DNA of 64,000 nt, from contig OZ020309.1 in assembly GCA_963971305.1 (NCBI GenBank), positions 9,479,001 to 9,543,000 of the forward strand, read 5' to 3'. Below the pieces are notes generated by a model. That model was not told where the DNA came from, did no database searches, and saw only the letters and a list, made by a program, of their open reading frames with translations. Source of the DNA: Arcuatula senhousia. Its lineage: Eukaryota; Mollusca; Bivalvia; Mytilida; Mytilidae. A program made the position numbers and the translations under genes. Of the stretch, positions 55,601 through 64,000 are shown piece by piece (within the stretch, counting starts at the first letter, position 1; the number at the start of each line of letters is the position of its first letter).

Positions 55601-56147
55601 ATTCAATTCCTTTCATGTTAATTTCGTTTTCATATTCTTTATATTTAGTTACTCTTTGTTTATGTTCATAAGCTGGAAATAAACTTGCTAATATTGACCA
55701 AAGAAAACACTTATTATCGTTTTTATTTTGAACGTTGATAATATTAGTTGATTTAAATTGGAGGGGAATATAAGACGAGGCTCTTTGATGTTCATATTTA
55801 TATTGTTTTACTGTTACACTTTTAATACCATCGAAAACAAAACCAGATCCTCTTTCTTGAAATTCATCTATCCAAGCTTCAAATTTATCTATTAAATTTT
55901 CATAAAATGTAGATAAATTGTTTTGCGTTAGGACAACTTCAACTGGATGAGAGTAATGACTCTCTATAATATCAAATGCCATGGGAGTTGTAAATTCACT
56001 CGTTATTATTATTTTTATTTTTAGAGGAAATTGATTAATAAGTATTTTATCTTTTAGTGATTTTATGTATTTAGTTATATCAGTTTCTTCTATATCATCA
56101 ATATTGGTTTCAGTTATAAGATCTTTGAATGATTTTTTTGGGATCAT
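52641..56147 (-). pseudogene. Protein-primed family B DNA polymerase of the Polinton, four frameshifts
   Basis: The N-terminal frame (to 53874) starts at the ATG at 56147, preceded by TTATTAAAA. It carries a CxxC zinc-finger-like block ('CDKNKHKSFTCRNCLQGF'), the exonuclease I motif 'YCDFEANNIP', a Cys/His block 'CYICGNKFRENNKIREHDH', 'FFHNGSNYDFHFLIEEL' (Exo II) and 'YLKTDVLILADAF' (Exo III). Later frames carry polymerase motif A ('YLDANNLYGWTM', about 53830), motif B ('LMNNSFYGKT', about 53380) and motif C ('DTDSIF', about 53090). Frame changes fall in A/T-runs near 53910, 53770, 53718 and 53130. It would replicate the element by protein priming. It is broken as assembled. Confidence 0.85.
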
Positions 56148-56168
56148 TTTTAATAAAAACAATTTTAA

Positions 56169-56405
56169 TTAGGTATCTATTTTATTTTTTAAGTAATATT
56201 CATGTTGATAATTAGGATTTCTAATCATAAACTCTTGATAAGCTTTTTTATATTTTTCTTTATTTTCTTGATAATGTAATCTTTGTTTTGGTTTATTACA
56301 TTGTTTACAAGCGGATTTAACGCCAAGACGCATTCTTCCATCTTTATGATATTCACAAAATGATTTACATTCTTTACACCTTGTGCAGATTTTTCCTTCC
56401 ATCAT
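56169..56405 (-). CDS. Small zinc-ribbon-like protein upstream of the polymerase
   Basis: 78 residues. Two Cys pairs ('CTRCKECKSF' and 'CKQCNKPKQR') frame a 'GRMRLGVKSA' segment, followed by Tyr/Asn-rich repeats ('YQENKEKYKKAYQEFMIRNP'). The pattern resembles short zinc-ribbon or HNH-associated proteins of phages and large DNA viruses. The start is preceded by CTTTAAAA. It lies just upstream of the polymerase, on the same strand, and may be co-expressed with it. The role is unknown; a DNA-binding function is plausible. Confidence 0.5.
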   Translation of the reverse strand: MMEGKICTRCKECKSFCEYHKDGRMRLGVKSACKQCNKPKQRLHYQENKEKYKKAYQEFMIRNPNYQHEYYLKNKIDT

Positions 56406-56437
56406 TTTTAAAGAAAACTTTTTTAGTTGCTTAAAAA

Positions 56438-56828
56438 ATGTCCAAAAAAAATCTTACAAATAAATTAGCGGATGAATTACATCATAGAGTTGTAAGATCG
56501 TTTCCTAAAAGACGTGTTTATGTTCATTCAATAGACCAAACATGGGCAGTTGATTTGATAGATATGCAACCATATTCAAAACAAAATAAACACTATAAAT
56601 ATTTATTAGCAGTTATAGATGTTTTTAGTAAATATGGTTGGTTAATCCCTTTGAAAAACAAAACAGGAGTAACAGTCAGCGAAGCTTTTAAAACATTATT
56701 CAAAGAAAGAAAACCAATGTATATTTGGTCGGATAAAGGATCAGAATTTTATAATCGACAAGTAAAAGAATTATTAAAAGATAATAACATAAAGTTATAT
56801 TCAACTGAGAATGAAGAAAAAAGCATTA
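56438..56828 (+). pseudogene. Polinton integrase, N-terminal part (split gene)
   Basis: The start follows TTGCTTAAAAA. The catalytic core contains the first Asp ('SIDQTWAVDLIDMQPYS', about residues 31-47), 'KYLLAVIDVFSKYGWLIPL' and the second Asp ('IWSDKGSEFYN', about 98-108). It reaches 'YSTENEEKS', immediately before the expected catalytic Glu helix, where an insertion begins (about 56823-56829). Polinton integrases are retroviral-type DDE enzymes that insert the element and make 6-bp duplications, matching the termini seen here. The N-terminal zinc-binding region typical of the family is not evident. The rest of the gene is at 60554-60978. Confidence 0.85.
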
Positions 56829-59800
56829 TGTTCTTTTTCTCATGTTCAATCGAACATAAAACATTTCTTTTCTAATAAGGGCAAAGTGAAACACAACACA
56901 AATTGGTTTGGAGGTTTGCAGACAACCCGTATTTTTTATTAATAAGTTACAATATATGAGCTTTGAGCAGAAGCGGATCAAAACAGTCCGTAAAGTTGTT
57001 TTTTATACAACAGCCTGCACAATACAGTTCATTGACTCAAAAAGGTGATATCCGTCGAGCCCTCGCACTTTATCCTACTGTTTTAGACCCAAGGATTGAG
57101 ATCAGTCGTGAAGTTATCCGGCAGCTTCTTAAGCAAAAAATGTCTGGTTTGTATACAGTTCCACGCTGTGGTCGATAAACAACAGCTGAAAATAGAAACA
57201 CAAAACGACAGCAGTATCAGATCTATAATATATGACTGTGAATATCGCGCAATTTGTTGCATCGTATGCACCCTTTTCGATTAATTTCCCTTTAAACGTA
57301 TCTTTATCTACGAAAATAAATGACAAACTGTGTATGCGTTGTACCAATAAAATCTTTACAGTTAAAAACAACATAACACTGTCACTTAGATAACAAATTT
57401 TAAAACAACTTATACAAGGCAATAATTTGAACACAAATAACATTCTAAAAAAAATTAAATAACCCTTATTTATGTTCTTTTTCTCATGTTCAATCGAACA
57501 TAAAACATTTCTTTCCTAATAAGGGCAAAGTGAAACACAACACAAACTTGGTTTGGAGGTTTGCAGACCAGTCGAGCCAAAAGGAGAATGGGAAAAATAA
57601 AAAGAAATAAATAAAATCATGGCCATCTTAAGCGTTTTCAGAGCGCACATGCCGTGTATCATTTAAACTTGTGTTGAAATAATTAATCAAAACTAATAAA
57701 TACTTGTTAATTACTAAGAAAGTCTACCTCTTGTGTACGAAGCAAAAGACACATGGTTTTGTATAATAAACAATGTAAGCCAGTTTTCCCTCTGTATGGG
57801 GATCAGACTTTCTGGAAAGCATTACCATGAGTTTCAAATCACATATATTGCATATGCATTTGAGATAATTCACTGCATCTAAACAACAATAAAACGTAAA
57901 AGTGAAGATTATGGGACATACCCAACTGGTATAAATTCGAAACATCCATAATAAAAATAAAAATCAAGAACTCTTAAAGAAAAACAAGGATTTTCTTTCA
58001 AAATGTATATCACAATTTCTATTTACAACGTAAATTCAAATTTAAATTATGCAACTGAGAAAACTACCTAAAAATAATTAAAAATAATGAACTCCTAATT
58101 ATTTATGTATTGCCTTTAGAAATGAATATAAAAGTAGAAAAAGTTCAAATTGTATCGTGAAACATCTAATAAAAACAAAGAAAGTGTGAAACTCTATAAA
58201 ACCGAAAATAATATCATACATGTAGTTTCATCCGTATAATTACTGTTCAAACCAACTCTGATAACTTTAAATAAAGAACCTACAGATTCGCTCATAAACA
58301 GAGCCGCAGGGTCATTTTATCTTATTCAACAATTACTGAGCCATGCACCAAGTCTTATTCTACAGATAGAGAGCGGTAAGGTCCGCTTATTTTTGTTCAA
58401 CCATTACAGAGCGGTCAGAACCGCTTTACCTTTGTTCTACGATTATTAAAGAATGAACAAATTCGTTTATCTTTGTTTTACCATGCACTCAATAGCGGCC
58501 AGATCCGCTAACTAGTATGTTTATTCTATAATTACATAGCGGCCATGTCCGCTTATGTTTATTCTATAATTACAGAGCGGCCAGGTCCGCTTATGTTTAT
58601 TATATTTTTACAGAGCGGCCAGGTCCGCTGAATTTTGCCTAACACCTTTGAGAGGTCAAGTACGCTTACTTTTGTTCTACAATTACAGAGCTGCCAGGTC
58701 CACTTAAGTTTATTCTACAATTACAGAGCGGCCAGGTCCGCTTTTGTTTATTCTATTTTTACAGAGCGGCCAGGTCCGCTTAATTTTGCCTTACAAATTT
58801 AGAGAGGTCAAGTACACTTACTTTTGTTCTATAATTACAAAGCGGACCTGTTTATTCTACAATTACAGAGCGGTCAGGTCCGCTTATGTTTATTTCATAC
58901 ATATAGAGCGGCCAGGTCCGTTTAATTTGTCCAAAAATTACAAAGCGGTCATCTCCGCTCATGTTTATTCTAGAATTAGAGAGCAGCATGTTTATTCTAT
59001 TATAAATACATAGCGGTCAGGTCTACTATTTTGACCGAATGTTCAAAGGAATATAATTTTATCTACAATTACGTACAAAGCGACCAATCATTAATCATAA
59101 TGGCCATTTGAAAAACAAACAATTAGAAATTTACCTCTTATGTTACCCAAACTATTCCTCTTGTTAAAATTGTAGCCCATGGTATCTTAATTATTCAACG
59201 AAAGTCATCACGTAACATGTACGTCAGATATAATCAACAAAGGCCAAAATATAATAAACTTCCATTTGTAATAAAAACACATGTAATGTTCCGTTAGCTT
59301 TACACACACAAGAAAAAACGTGCTCGATCTTATGAGCTACTTAACTGACAGAGAATATGCAGCAACACCTGTAGTTTACATCCATCATAAAAACCCTTAA
59401 TAATTTAGATAGGACTTGAAAATAGAAAAAAATAAATAAATAAAAATGCAAATGCAATTAAATTAAACTTATGGAAACTTATATAAAACATAATCAATAT
59501 ACTCTTTCAAGGTACTTTTAAAACTTAATTCCACCCGCAACATTCATAACATAACGATCTAGCTTATAGCATCAGACGCATCTCGGGAACTATTTTAAAA
59601 CTGAATAGGTGTGCAAATCGTAATCCATGAATCTCAATCATTGAAGTATTATTAGTACGTCTAATAATTGCATATATAGAATGGAACTTTATGAAACGTT
59701 CCGATACCATGTTCCGTAACAATTACAGACAAATCAAAACCCAATGCGTAGATATTTTTTAACAAATTCTTCGATCTTCTAGAGAAAAATAAAAAGAGCA

Positions 59801-60549
59801 CATATGCACGAAATTCTCACCATCAAAACCCGACTAAGATCAAGGATTAACCTTTATATATAAGATTGTAAACATATAGTAGAATGCTACCAACCGGTTT
59901 GACAACTATATCTAAATTTTGAACAATGTTTATTTATTTGAGTGTATAGAATTGCACAATGTATCCTCGAAAAAATACATATTAACTATAGTTCACGTCT
60001 TGTCTGTCCAAATTTATTGATTTAAACATAATTTACTTTCATTAATTCACTTTCAATGACATATTTATCAAAGTTATAAAAAAATATTACCTAATGAGAA
60101 TAAACTGACATTGAAGAATTTTCCAATCGTCGTTGATATTCCTCTGGACATTGCACTAAAAGCAGGCATCTCCGTTTGGGGTTTAGAGTTGTAGCAACAT
60201 ACGGCTTGTTGTATCTAATCCTGTAGTAATTCTAGATGAACCATTGTCCATTGAATGCGTTGAGGCGACACCAAAGAAAGGTTTAAGAGTTTCTTTCGAT
60301 TTGCTGTACATGCATGAAGATTCAAAACAAATAAAAGTATCGTTTTCTTCAGAGTCGAGATCTCAAACATTATAAAAATTGAAGACGAAAATTAAATAAC
60401 CAATTCGGTTCAAAGACACATGTGTATACGTTGAATGCAAACCGTCGAATGACTTCAATTCCCGCCTTTGAATACATGATACAATCCCGTGCAAATTCAT
60501 ACGCTTAAACGACTAATCACTTTTATCTTAAACGAAAAGAAATTTATGT
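56829..60549. mobile_element. 3.7 kb insertion disrupting the integrase
   Basis: The integrase reading stops at about 56828 and resumes at about 60550. The hexamer TTATGT occurs at both junctions (56827-56832 and about 60545-60550) and may be the target duplication, although the alignment is ambiguous. The insert has no recognisable transposase. It contains a 97-bp direct repeat (about 56829-56925 and 57470-57568, starting 'TATGTTCTTTTTCTCATG'), a large minisatellite (58365-59030), and AT-rich unique sequence. An open frame at 56963-57178 has no recognised motif. Confidence 0.65.
58365..59030. repeat. GC-cored minisatellite, about 38-bp unit
   Basis: Roughly 15 copies of a unit with the core 'AGAGCGGCCAGGTCCGCTTA' followed by an AT-rich spacer such as 'TGTTTATTCTACAATTAC'. 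The core is a partial palindrome (AGCGG...CCGCT). Variants such as 'GAGAGGTCAAGTACGCTTAC' alternate at intervals, which suggests higher-order structure. Confidence 0.8.
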
Positions 60550-60553
60550 CTGG

Positions 60554-60978
60554 TCGAACGTTGGATAGGAACAATGAAACTACATATGTATAAATACTTT
60601 ACTGCTAACGAAACTACCAAATATTATGATGTGTTGGATAAATTAGTTAAGAATTATAATAATACAGTACATTCTTCAATTAAAATGACACCTGTTGCAG
60701 CAAGTAAATTAGTAAATGAATTAACGGTACGTCAAAATTTATATCCGGAAAAGGAAGAGAAAATAAAAAAACCTAAATTCAAAGTGGGTGATAGAGTAAG
60801 AATATCTAAAAAGAAAGGTAAATTTGAAAAGGGTTACACCACTCGTTGGACTAGAGAAATATTTGTAATTGAAAAAATGTTAAATACAAATCCTGCTACT
60901 TATAGGATAAATGATTTAAAAGGTGAAGAAATTAAAGGAAGTTTTTACGAACAAGAGTTACAGATCACCGAGTTTTGA
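60554..60978 (+). pseudogene. Polinton integrase, C-terminal part (split gene)
   Basis: It resumes at 'VERW' with the presumed catalytic Glu and continues 'MYKYFTANETTKYYDVLDKL', 'NNTVHSSIKMTPVAAS' and an SH3-like C-terminal domain ('FKVGDRVRISKKKGKFEKGY', 'IFVIEKMLNTNPATYRINDL', 'SFYEQELQI'). These match the end of retroviral-type integrases of Polintons. The second half is open without breaks. The split separates the two Asp residues from the Glu by 3.7 kb. Confidence 0.85.
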
Positions 60979-61002
60979 AGCAGTGGGTGTGTGTTGTAAC
61001 CG

Positions 61003-61498
61003 CTTCAGACTTATCTTAATTTATTCACTATTACCTGGTAATACAAATCTTCGCAGAGTTTTACTTCAGAGTTATCTAACTTAGACCGTAATTCATAAGA
61101 ACCATTTTGCAATTTTGGATGCCCCAAGGCGTATTTTTTTCGGTGAACATCTGACCTCTTCAAAATGTTTTCATGTTGGAATTCGGGACTTTTTTTCTCT
61201 ATTCAGCACCCATTCAGTACCTCTTTTTTTTCACTACCTCTTTTTTTTCCAGTACCTCTTTTTTTTTCAAGTACCTCTTTTTTTGCAGTACCTCTTTTTT
61301 TCAGTACCTCTTTTTTTCAGTTCCTCTTTCAGTACCTCTCAATTTTTTTTTCATCTTTCTTATCCCCCATTTTATTTTCTGTCTCCTCCCAACTTTTTTG
61401 CAGGGGGGTTATAGCCGTGAGGGGGGGTATACTGGGGTTATGGAAAAAAAACAAAAAAAAACAGGGGTGGCCTAGACTCGCCCAAATACTTAACTACT
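61003..61498 (-). repeat. Polinton right terminal inverted repeat with internal expansion
   Basis: The 496-bp right repeat matches the left TIR at both ends but has a middle section (about 61205-61345) made of repeated 'CAGTACCTCTTTTTTT'-type units, about nine copies. The length difference from the left TIR is due mainly to this tract. Open frames across it are repeat artefacts. Confidence 0.85.
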
Positions 61499-61504
61499 GC
61501 CATG
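61499..61504. other. Polinton target-site duplication, right
   Basis: GCCATG directly follows the right terminus CTTAACTACT and is identical to 42096-42101. Confidence 0.9.
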
Positions 61505-61685
61505 GATACTTATTTATGGTACTATATGAGCAGTATTTTAACGCATTTACATATTTTCTAAATACATATAAAATACCTGTTCATTTCGATATAAAATAAC
61601 TTTATAATTGATTTTTGATTTTTTATGTTTGAAAGGGTTGGGAAACGGACGATTTTCCGGAAAAGTGCATTAACCAACCTGCGTA

Positions 61686-61755
61686 CAACGAAACTCTTCT
61701 TATAGGCTGCACACGTCCTATAACTAGCAAGTCAAAGGATGCAAATATTCATATG
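61686..61755 (+). pseudogene. B-box copy E, penultimate coding piece
   Basis: Starting with 'AACGAAACTCTTCTTATAGG' and encoding 'NETLLIGCTRP' and 'SKSKDANIH', this matches the last part of the intact paralogue ('LLIGCTRPKSSRSNDAKLHK'). It directly continues the reading that ends at 41438. It is followed by a hAT-like insertion. Confidence 0.75.
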
Positions 61756-62615
61756 CAGGGTTGGCAAAAACCCGGGTTTTAAGAGTATTTCCCAGCCCAG
61801 CGGGAAATACTGGGAAAACCCGGGTTTTACTGGGTTTTATTGGGCAATACTGGGCATTACTGGGCAATAAGTTTTTTCTTATTAAAATATCATTAAATAC
61901 CTTCATAACAATTGGTTTTAAGATTGTGTATGTGTATGTACACTTTTTAGTAAAAACTAAACAAAAACACTATAATTAAAAACAGATTGAGATAGTGAAA
62001 AATGAAATATAATTAAAAAGATATACATGTAGAATATGTGATAATTTTACATGTATAGAAATGCAAAATGATCTATAAATTAACCTGATATTGCCTAAAT
62101 ACAAGTTCAATGGTTTTTTTTTAATGCATGTATGTCTCATTCTTATAAATACACAAGCCCTACCTATTAACAATTAGACGAAATTATGATGTTTTGATTA
62201 CTAATCCTTATTTAATCTTTTCATGTATATGGTTTCACAATTCTGTTTTGTTTTATAGCCTGGGGTTTCATAAATAATTAGCATAGATTAAACAACATGT
62301 ATTGTCATGATTGTCAAAATTGTAATGACAGTAAAAAAAATTATAGCAAAAAAGTAGTGCAAATATACTAGTGCAAATATACAAATTATTGAAGTAATGC
62401 ATGAAAAGTAATGTCAAATACAAATAATTTATGTATTTTGTAGATGAGGAAAAATTTTGAAGCATATAATATTATTAAATAGGATTTTTTTCATGAATAA
62501 ATTCTTATTACCCAGTATTGCCCACTTTGATAATTTTAAGGGTATTGCCCAGCCCGGGGAAGCCCGGGTTTTCCCGGGTGGGAAAACCCGGGCGGTCAAT
62601 TCTTTGCCAACCCTG
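61756..62615. mobile_element. hAT-like non-autonomous element with CCCGGGTTTT-rich ends
   Basis: The termini CAGGGTTGGCAAA (61756-61768) and TTTGCCAACCCTG (62603-62615) are perfect inverted repeats of hAT type. The subterminal sequence is rich in 'CCCGGGTTTT' and 'TGGGCAATACTGGGC' in inverted order at the two ends. The expected 8-bp target duplication is imperfect (only the final TATG of each flank matches). No transposase is present. Confidence 0.65.
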
Positions 62616-62645
62616 AATGTATGGATTCTAAAACTGCCTTTTTGC
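62616..62645 (+). pseudogene. B-box copy E, final codons
   Basis: 'GTATGGATTCTAAAACTGCC' matches the end of the intact family ('...AAAGTATGTGGGCTCTGAAACTG'), including the stop codon position. This confirms that the hAT-like element split the last dozen codons. Confidence 0.55.
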
Positions 62646-63245
62646 GACTGATGAAAATTTACTTACCTTCTAATCTTTAATTAGAAAAGCATATAAAAAA
62701 AGCCTCATTGTGTTACCAATGCGGGAGCTAAATTGTCAAAATGGCATGTTTCTACAATAAGAGTACTTTAGGATTCTTATGTCTTCATAACTAAACATTA
62801 CATATAACATATATAAACCAAGTTTCATCCCCTCTAACATTAAATAGCCCAAAATACAAAACCTCTACATTTAAGTTCAGAATTTGTGAGAAATATTACA
62901 TATTACCTTATCTCAGGTCAGTTCTTTACTGTAAAGAACAAGACTTCGCCTTTACTGACCAGTTGGTTTAATTTTTATTGTCCAACTTATTAATTTTTTC
63001 ACCAAAAGACTGGTCAACAGTCATAAAACTTTCCAGTTGTTAAAGATAAGCACTTCCTTCATGGTTTATTGACAGCTTAAATTTGTTTGATTATCAAATT
63101 ATTAACTGAAAATTTTCTGACATCCTTTGAAAATGGGTTAAAATAGTAATTAAAATGATGTATTAAATAAATAATTTTAATAAAAAATTTGGCAGTATTT
63201 TTTGGATGTAATGTCGATTTATATTAATTAACAACTGCTTACTGT
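62646..63245. other. Intergenic, no gene recognised
   Basis: AT-rich. It probably contains the original 3' flank of B-box copy E. A short duplication around 'GGTCAGTTCTTTACTGTAAA' and 'GAACAAGACTTCGCCTTTAC' (62928-62960) with partial inversion is visible. No gene. Confidence 0.35.
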
Positions 63246-63249
63246 ACAA

Positions 63250-63432
63250 GAGAACCTCATTCTCGTTATGTCCTGAGTACGCGGTATTAATATCTGTTCG
63301 GTTGATTTTGTGTTTTTGATGTTGTGTGTTTCTTTGTGTTGTTCTCGTTTGTGTTTACTGGTTTTGTCTTTGCCATGTCGGGCTTTTGACACCAGAATGC
63401 CCAATTGGTGCCCCTTTGCTTCTTTCACACTT
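63250..63432 (+). mobile_element. 3' tail fragment of a Penelope-like (Naiad-type) element
   Basis: The sequence 'TTTACTGGTTTTGTCTTTGCC' through 'CCTTTGCTTCTTTCACAC' matches the 3' tail found at about 6265-6340. No RT sequence remains. Confidence 0.5.
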
Positions 63433-63520
63433 CATTATTACCTATGCATTGTTAAAATGAAACTCTTGACAAAAACAATAAGCAAATGTACTTTTAATTA
63501 CTTTTATTTCTAAAGCAAAA

Positions 63521-63562
63521 TACTATTTTTATACTGGCTAATAAGCCAGTATAAAAATAGTA
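63521..63562. repeat. Perfect 19-bp palindrome
   Basis: The arms TACTATTTTTATACTGGCT (63521-63539) and its exact complement (63544-63562) flank a 4-bp loop. A perfect hairpin, not followed by a T-run. Confidence 0.8.
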
Positions 63563-64000
63563 CAAATCTATTGACTATTACATGTGTATTATTTCTAAGA
63601 ATATATTTGTTTTGTTACACACTTATCTAAGACCGCGATAAATAAAAGAACAAAGAAATTCTGTTTTATCAAGGATTTCTTTATGTTGAAAACAAGAATA
63701 CATCAAAAAGACACGATATCCCATCTCGCAATATTTGAGACGCACAGACGAACGGACGAACACTATATGCCTCTACTTTCGTAGAATTGGGCATTGAATT
63801 AACCTTTAACTATAAATTTCACATTCTGGAAGTTTGTGTAATTTCTACACTTTACTAATGACTAAAGTACAGAAAAATAAATACTGTTAAAATCTTGCTA
63901 CATTTGACAATAATTTAAAGTTAAAAATACAGCCATTCAACAAACACCACTAGTATTTATTTAAAATAATTGCAACAGTGAAACTGTTACTAGTCTACAT
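63563..64000. other. Intergenic, no gene recognised
   Basis: AT-rich sequence to the window end without a convincing gene. A motif 'GACGCACAGACGAACGGACG' at about 63740 may belong to another dispersed repeat. Confidence 0.35.

Larger units (their letters stand above)
42102..61498 (+). mobile_element. Polinton/Maverick element
   Basis: The element is 19,397 bp with termini AGTAGTTAAG...CTTAACTACT (AG...CT ends, as in known Polintons) and perfect 6-bp target duplications. It encodes a protein-primed family B polymerase, an integrase, a packaging ATPase, a double-jelly-roll-type capsid protein and at least nine further proteins. Removing two later insertions (42786-43272 and about 56829-60549) leaves about 15.2 kb, a normal Polinton length. 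It is markedly AT-rich compared with the B-box genes. Several genes are frameshifted, so it is probably not autonomous as assembled. Confidence 0.93.
41439..61683. mobile_element. Small DNA transposon inserted in B-box copy E and itself carrying the Polinton
   Basis: The B-box reading frame stops matching its paralogues at 41438 and resumes at 61684. Both junctions carry TACA (41437-41440 and 61684-61687), so the target duplication is TA, TAC or TACA. The ends share a weak inverted similarity (CA-CAGTGATG-TTAATG versus CG-CAGGTTGGTTAATG). Without the Polinton and its duplicated target the element would be about 840 bp (41439-42095 plus 61505-61683). It has no coding capacity and is probably a MITE. 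Confidence 0.55.

Noticed and set aside
56963..57178. 71-residue open frame in the integrase insertion
   Set aside because: No recognisable domain, no homologous copy in the window, overlapped by other frames; kept only as a note.
58744..59013. Open frame across the minisatellite
   Set aside because: It arises from the repeating 38-bp unit.
61115..61600. Three overlapping Phe-rich open frames in the right TIR
   Set aside because: They come from repeated CAGTACCTCTTTTTTT units read in all frames.

Overview
The window is animal nuclear DNA, most likely from a bivalve mollusc and probably a marine mussel (inference). The evidence is a family of intronless proteins with two B-box zinc fingers, a coiled coil and a C-terminal propeller-like region, together with bivalve-style repeats: N-terminal GIY-YIG Penelope-like elements, a Ngaro/DIRS-like retroelement, and tandem-repeat elements with short inverted ends. 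No bacterial operon, rRNA, tRNA or CRISPR structure was seen. Only one host gene is clearly intact, and most of the sequence is transposable elements, often nested.

Layout. 0-17.4 kb: degraded Penelope-like reverse transcriptase copies, a first broken B-box gene (3788-5451), a 0.8 kb palindrome (8641-9442), a tRNA-like SINE, LINE remnants, and a minus-strand Ngaro/DIRS-like element (about 11.56-16.48 kb) with gag, reverse transcriptase, RNase H, tyrosine recombinase and an SGNH hydrolase. 17.8-30.5 kb: three tandemly duplicated B-box units. Copy 1 has a nonsense codon, copy 2 a frameshift, and copy 3 (28430-30112, 560 aa) is intact. 30.5-39.3 kb: a LINE tail, a tandem-repeat element carrying a Penelope element with a 13-bp target duplication, a second tandem-repeat element, a rearranged B-box fragment, a second SINE, and a Tc1-like transposase pseudogene split by a 1.9 kb foldback element.

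39.8-62.6 kb holds one further B-box pseudogene that received over 21 kb of nested insertions. A small DNA transposon entered near its 3' end, and a Polinton/Maverick of 19,397 bp (42102-61498) entered that transposon. The Polinton has AG...CT ends, inverted terminal repeats of 340 and 496 bp, and a perfect 6-bp target duplication, GCCATG. It was itself hit by a TA-flanked MITE and by a 3.7 kb minisatellite-bearing insertion that cuts its integrase gene in two. A separate hAT-like element lies in the last codons of the B-box gene.

The Polinton encodes a protein-primed family B DNA polymerase, an integrase, a packaging ATPase, a double-jelly-roll-type major capsid protein, probable minor capsid or surface proteins, and several conserved proteins of unknown function. 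No cysteine protease was recognised. Polymerase, ATPase, integrase and several small genes carry frameshifts, mostly at A or T runs, so the copy is either decaying or affected by homopolymer errors in the assembly. Nearly every major Polinton start codon is directly preceded by T-A-A-A(A), a candidate start-proximal promoter or leader motif.
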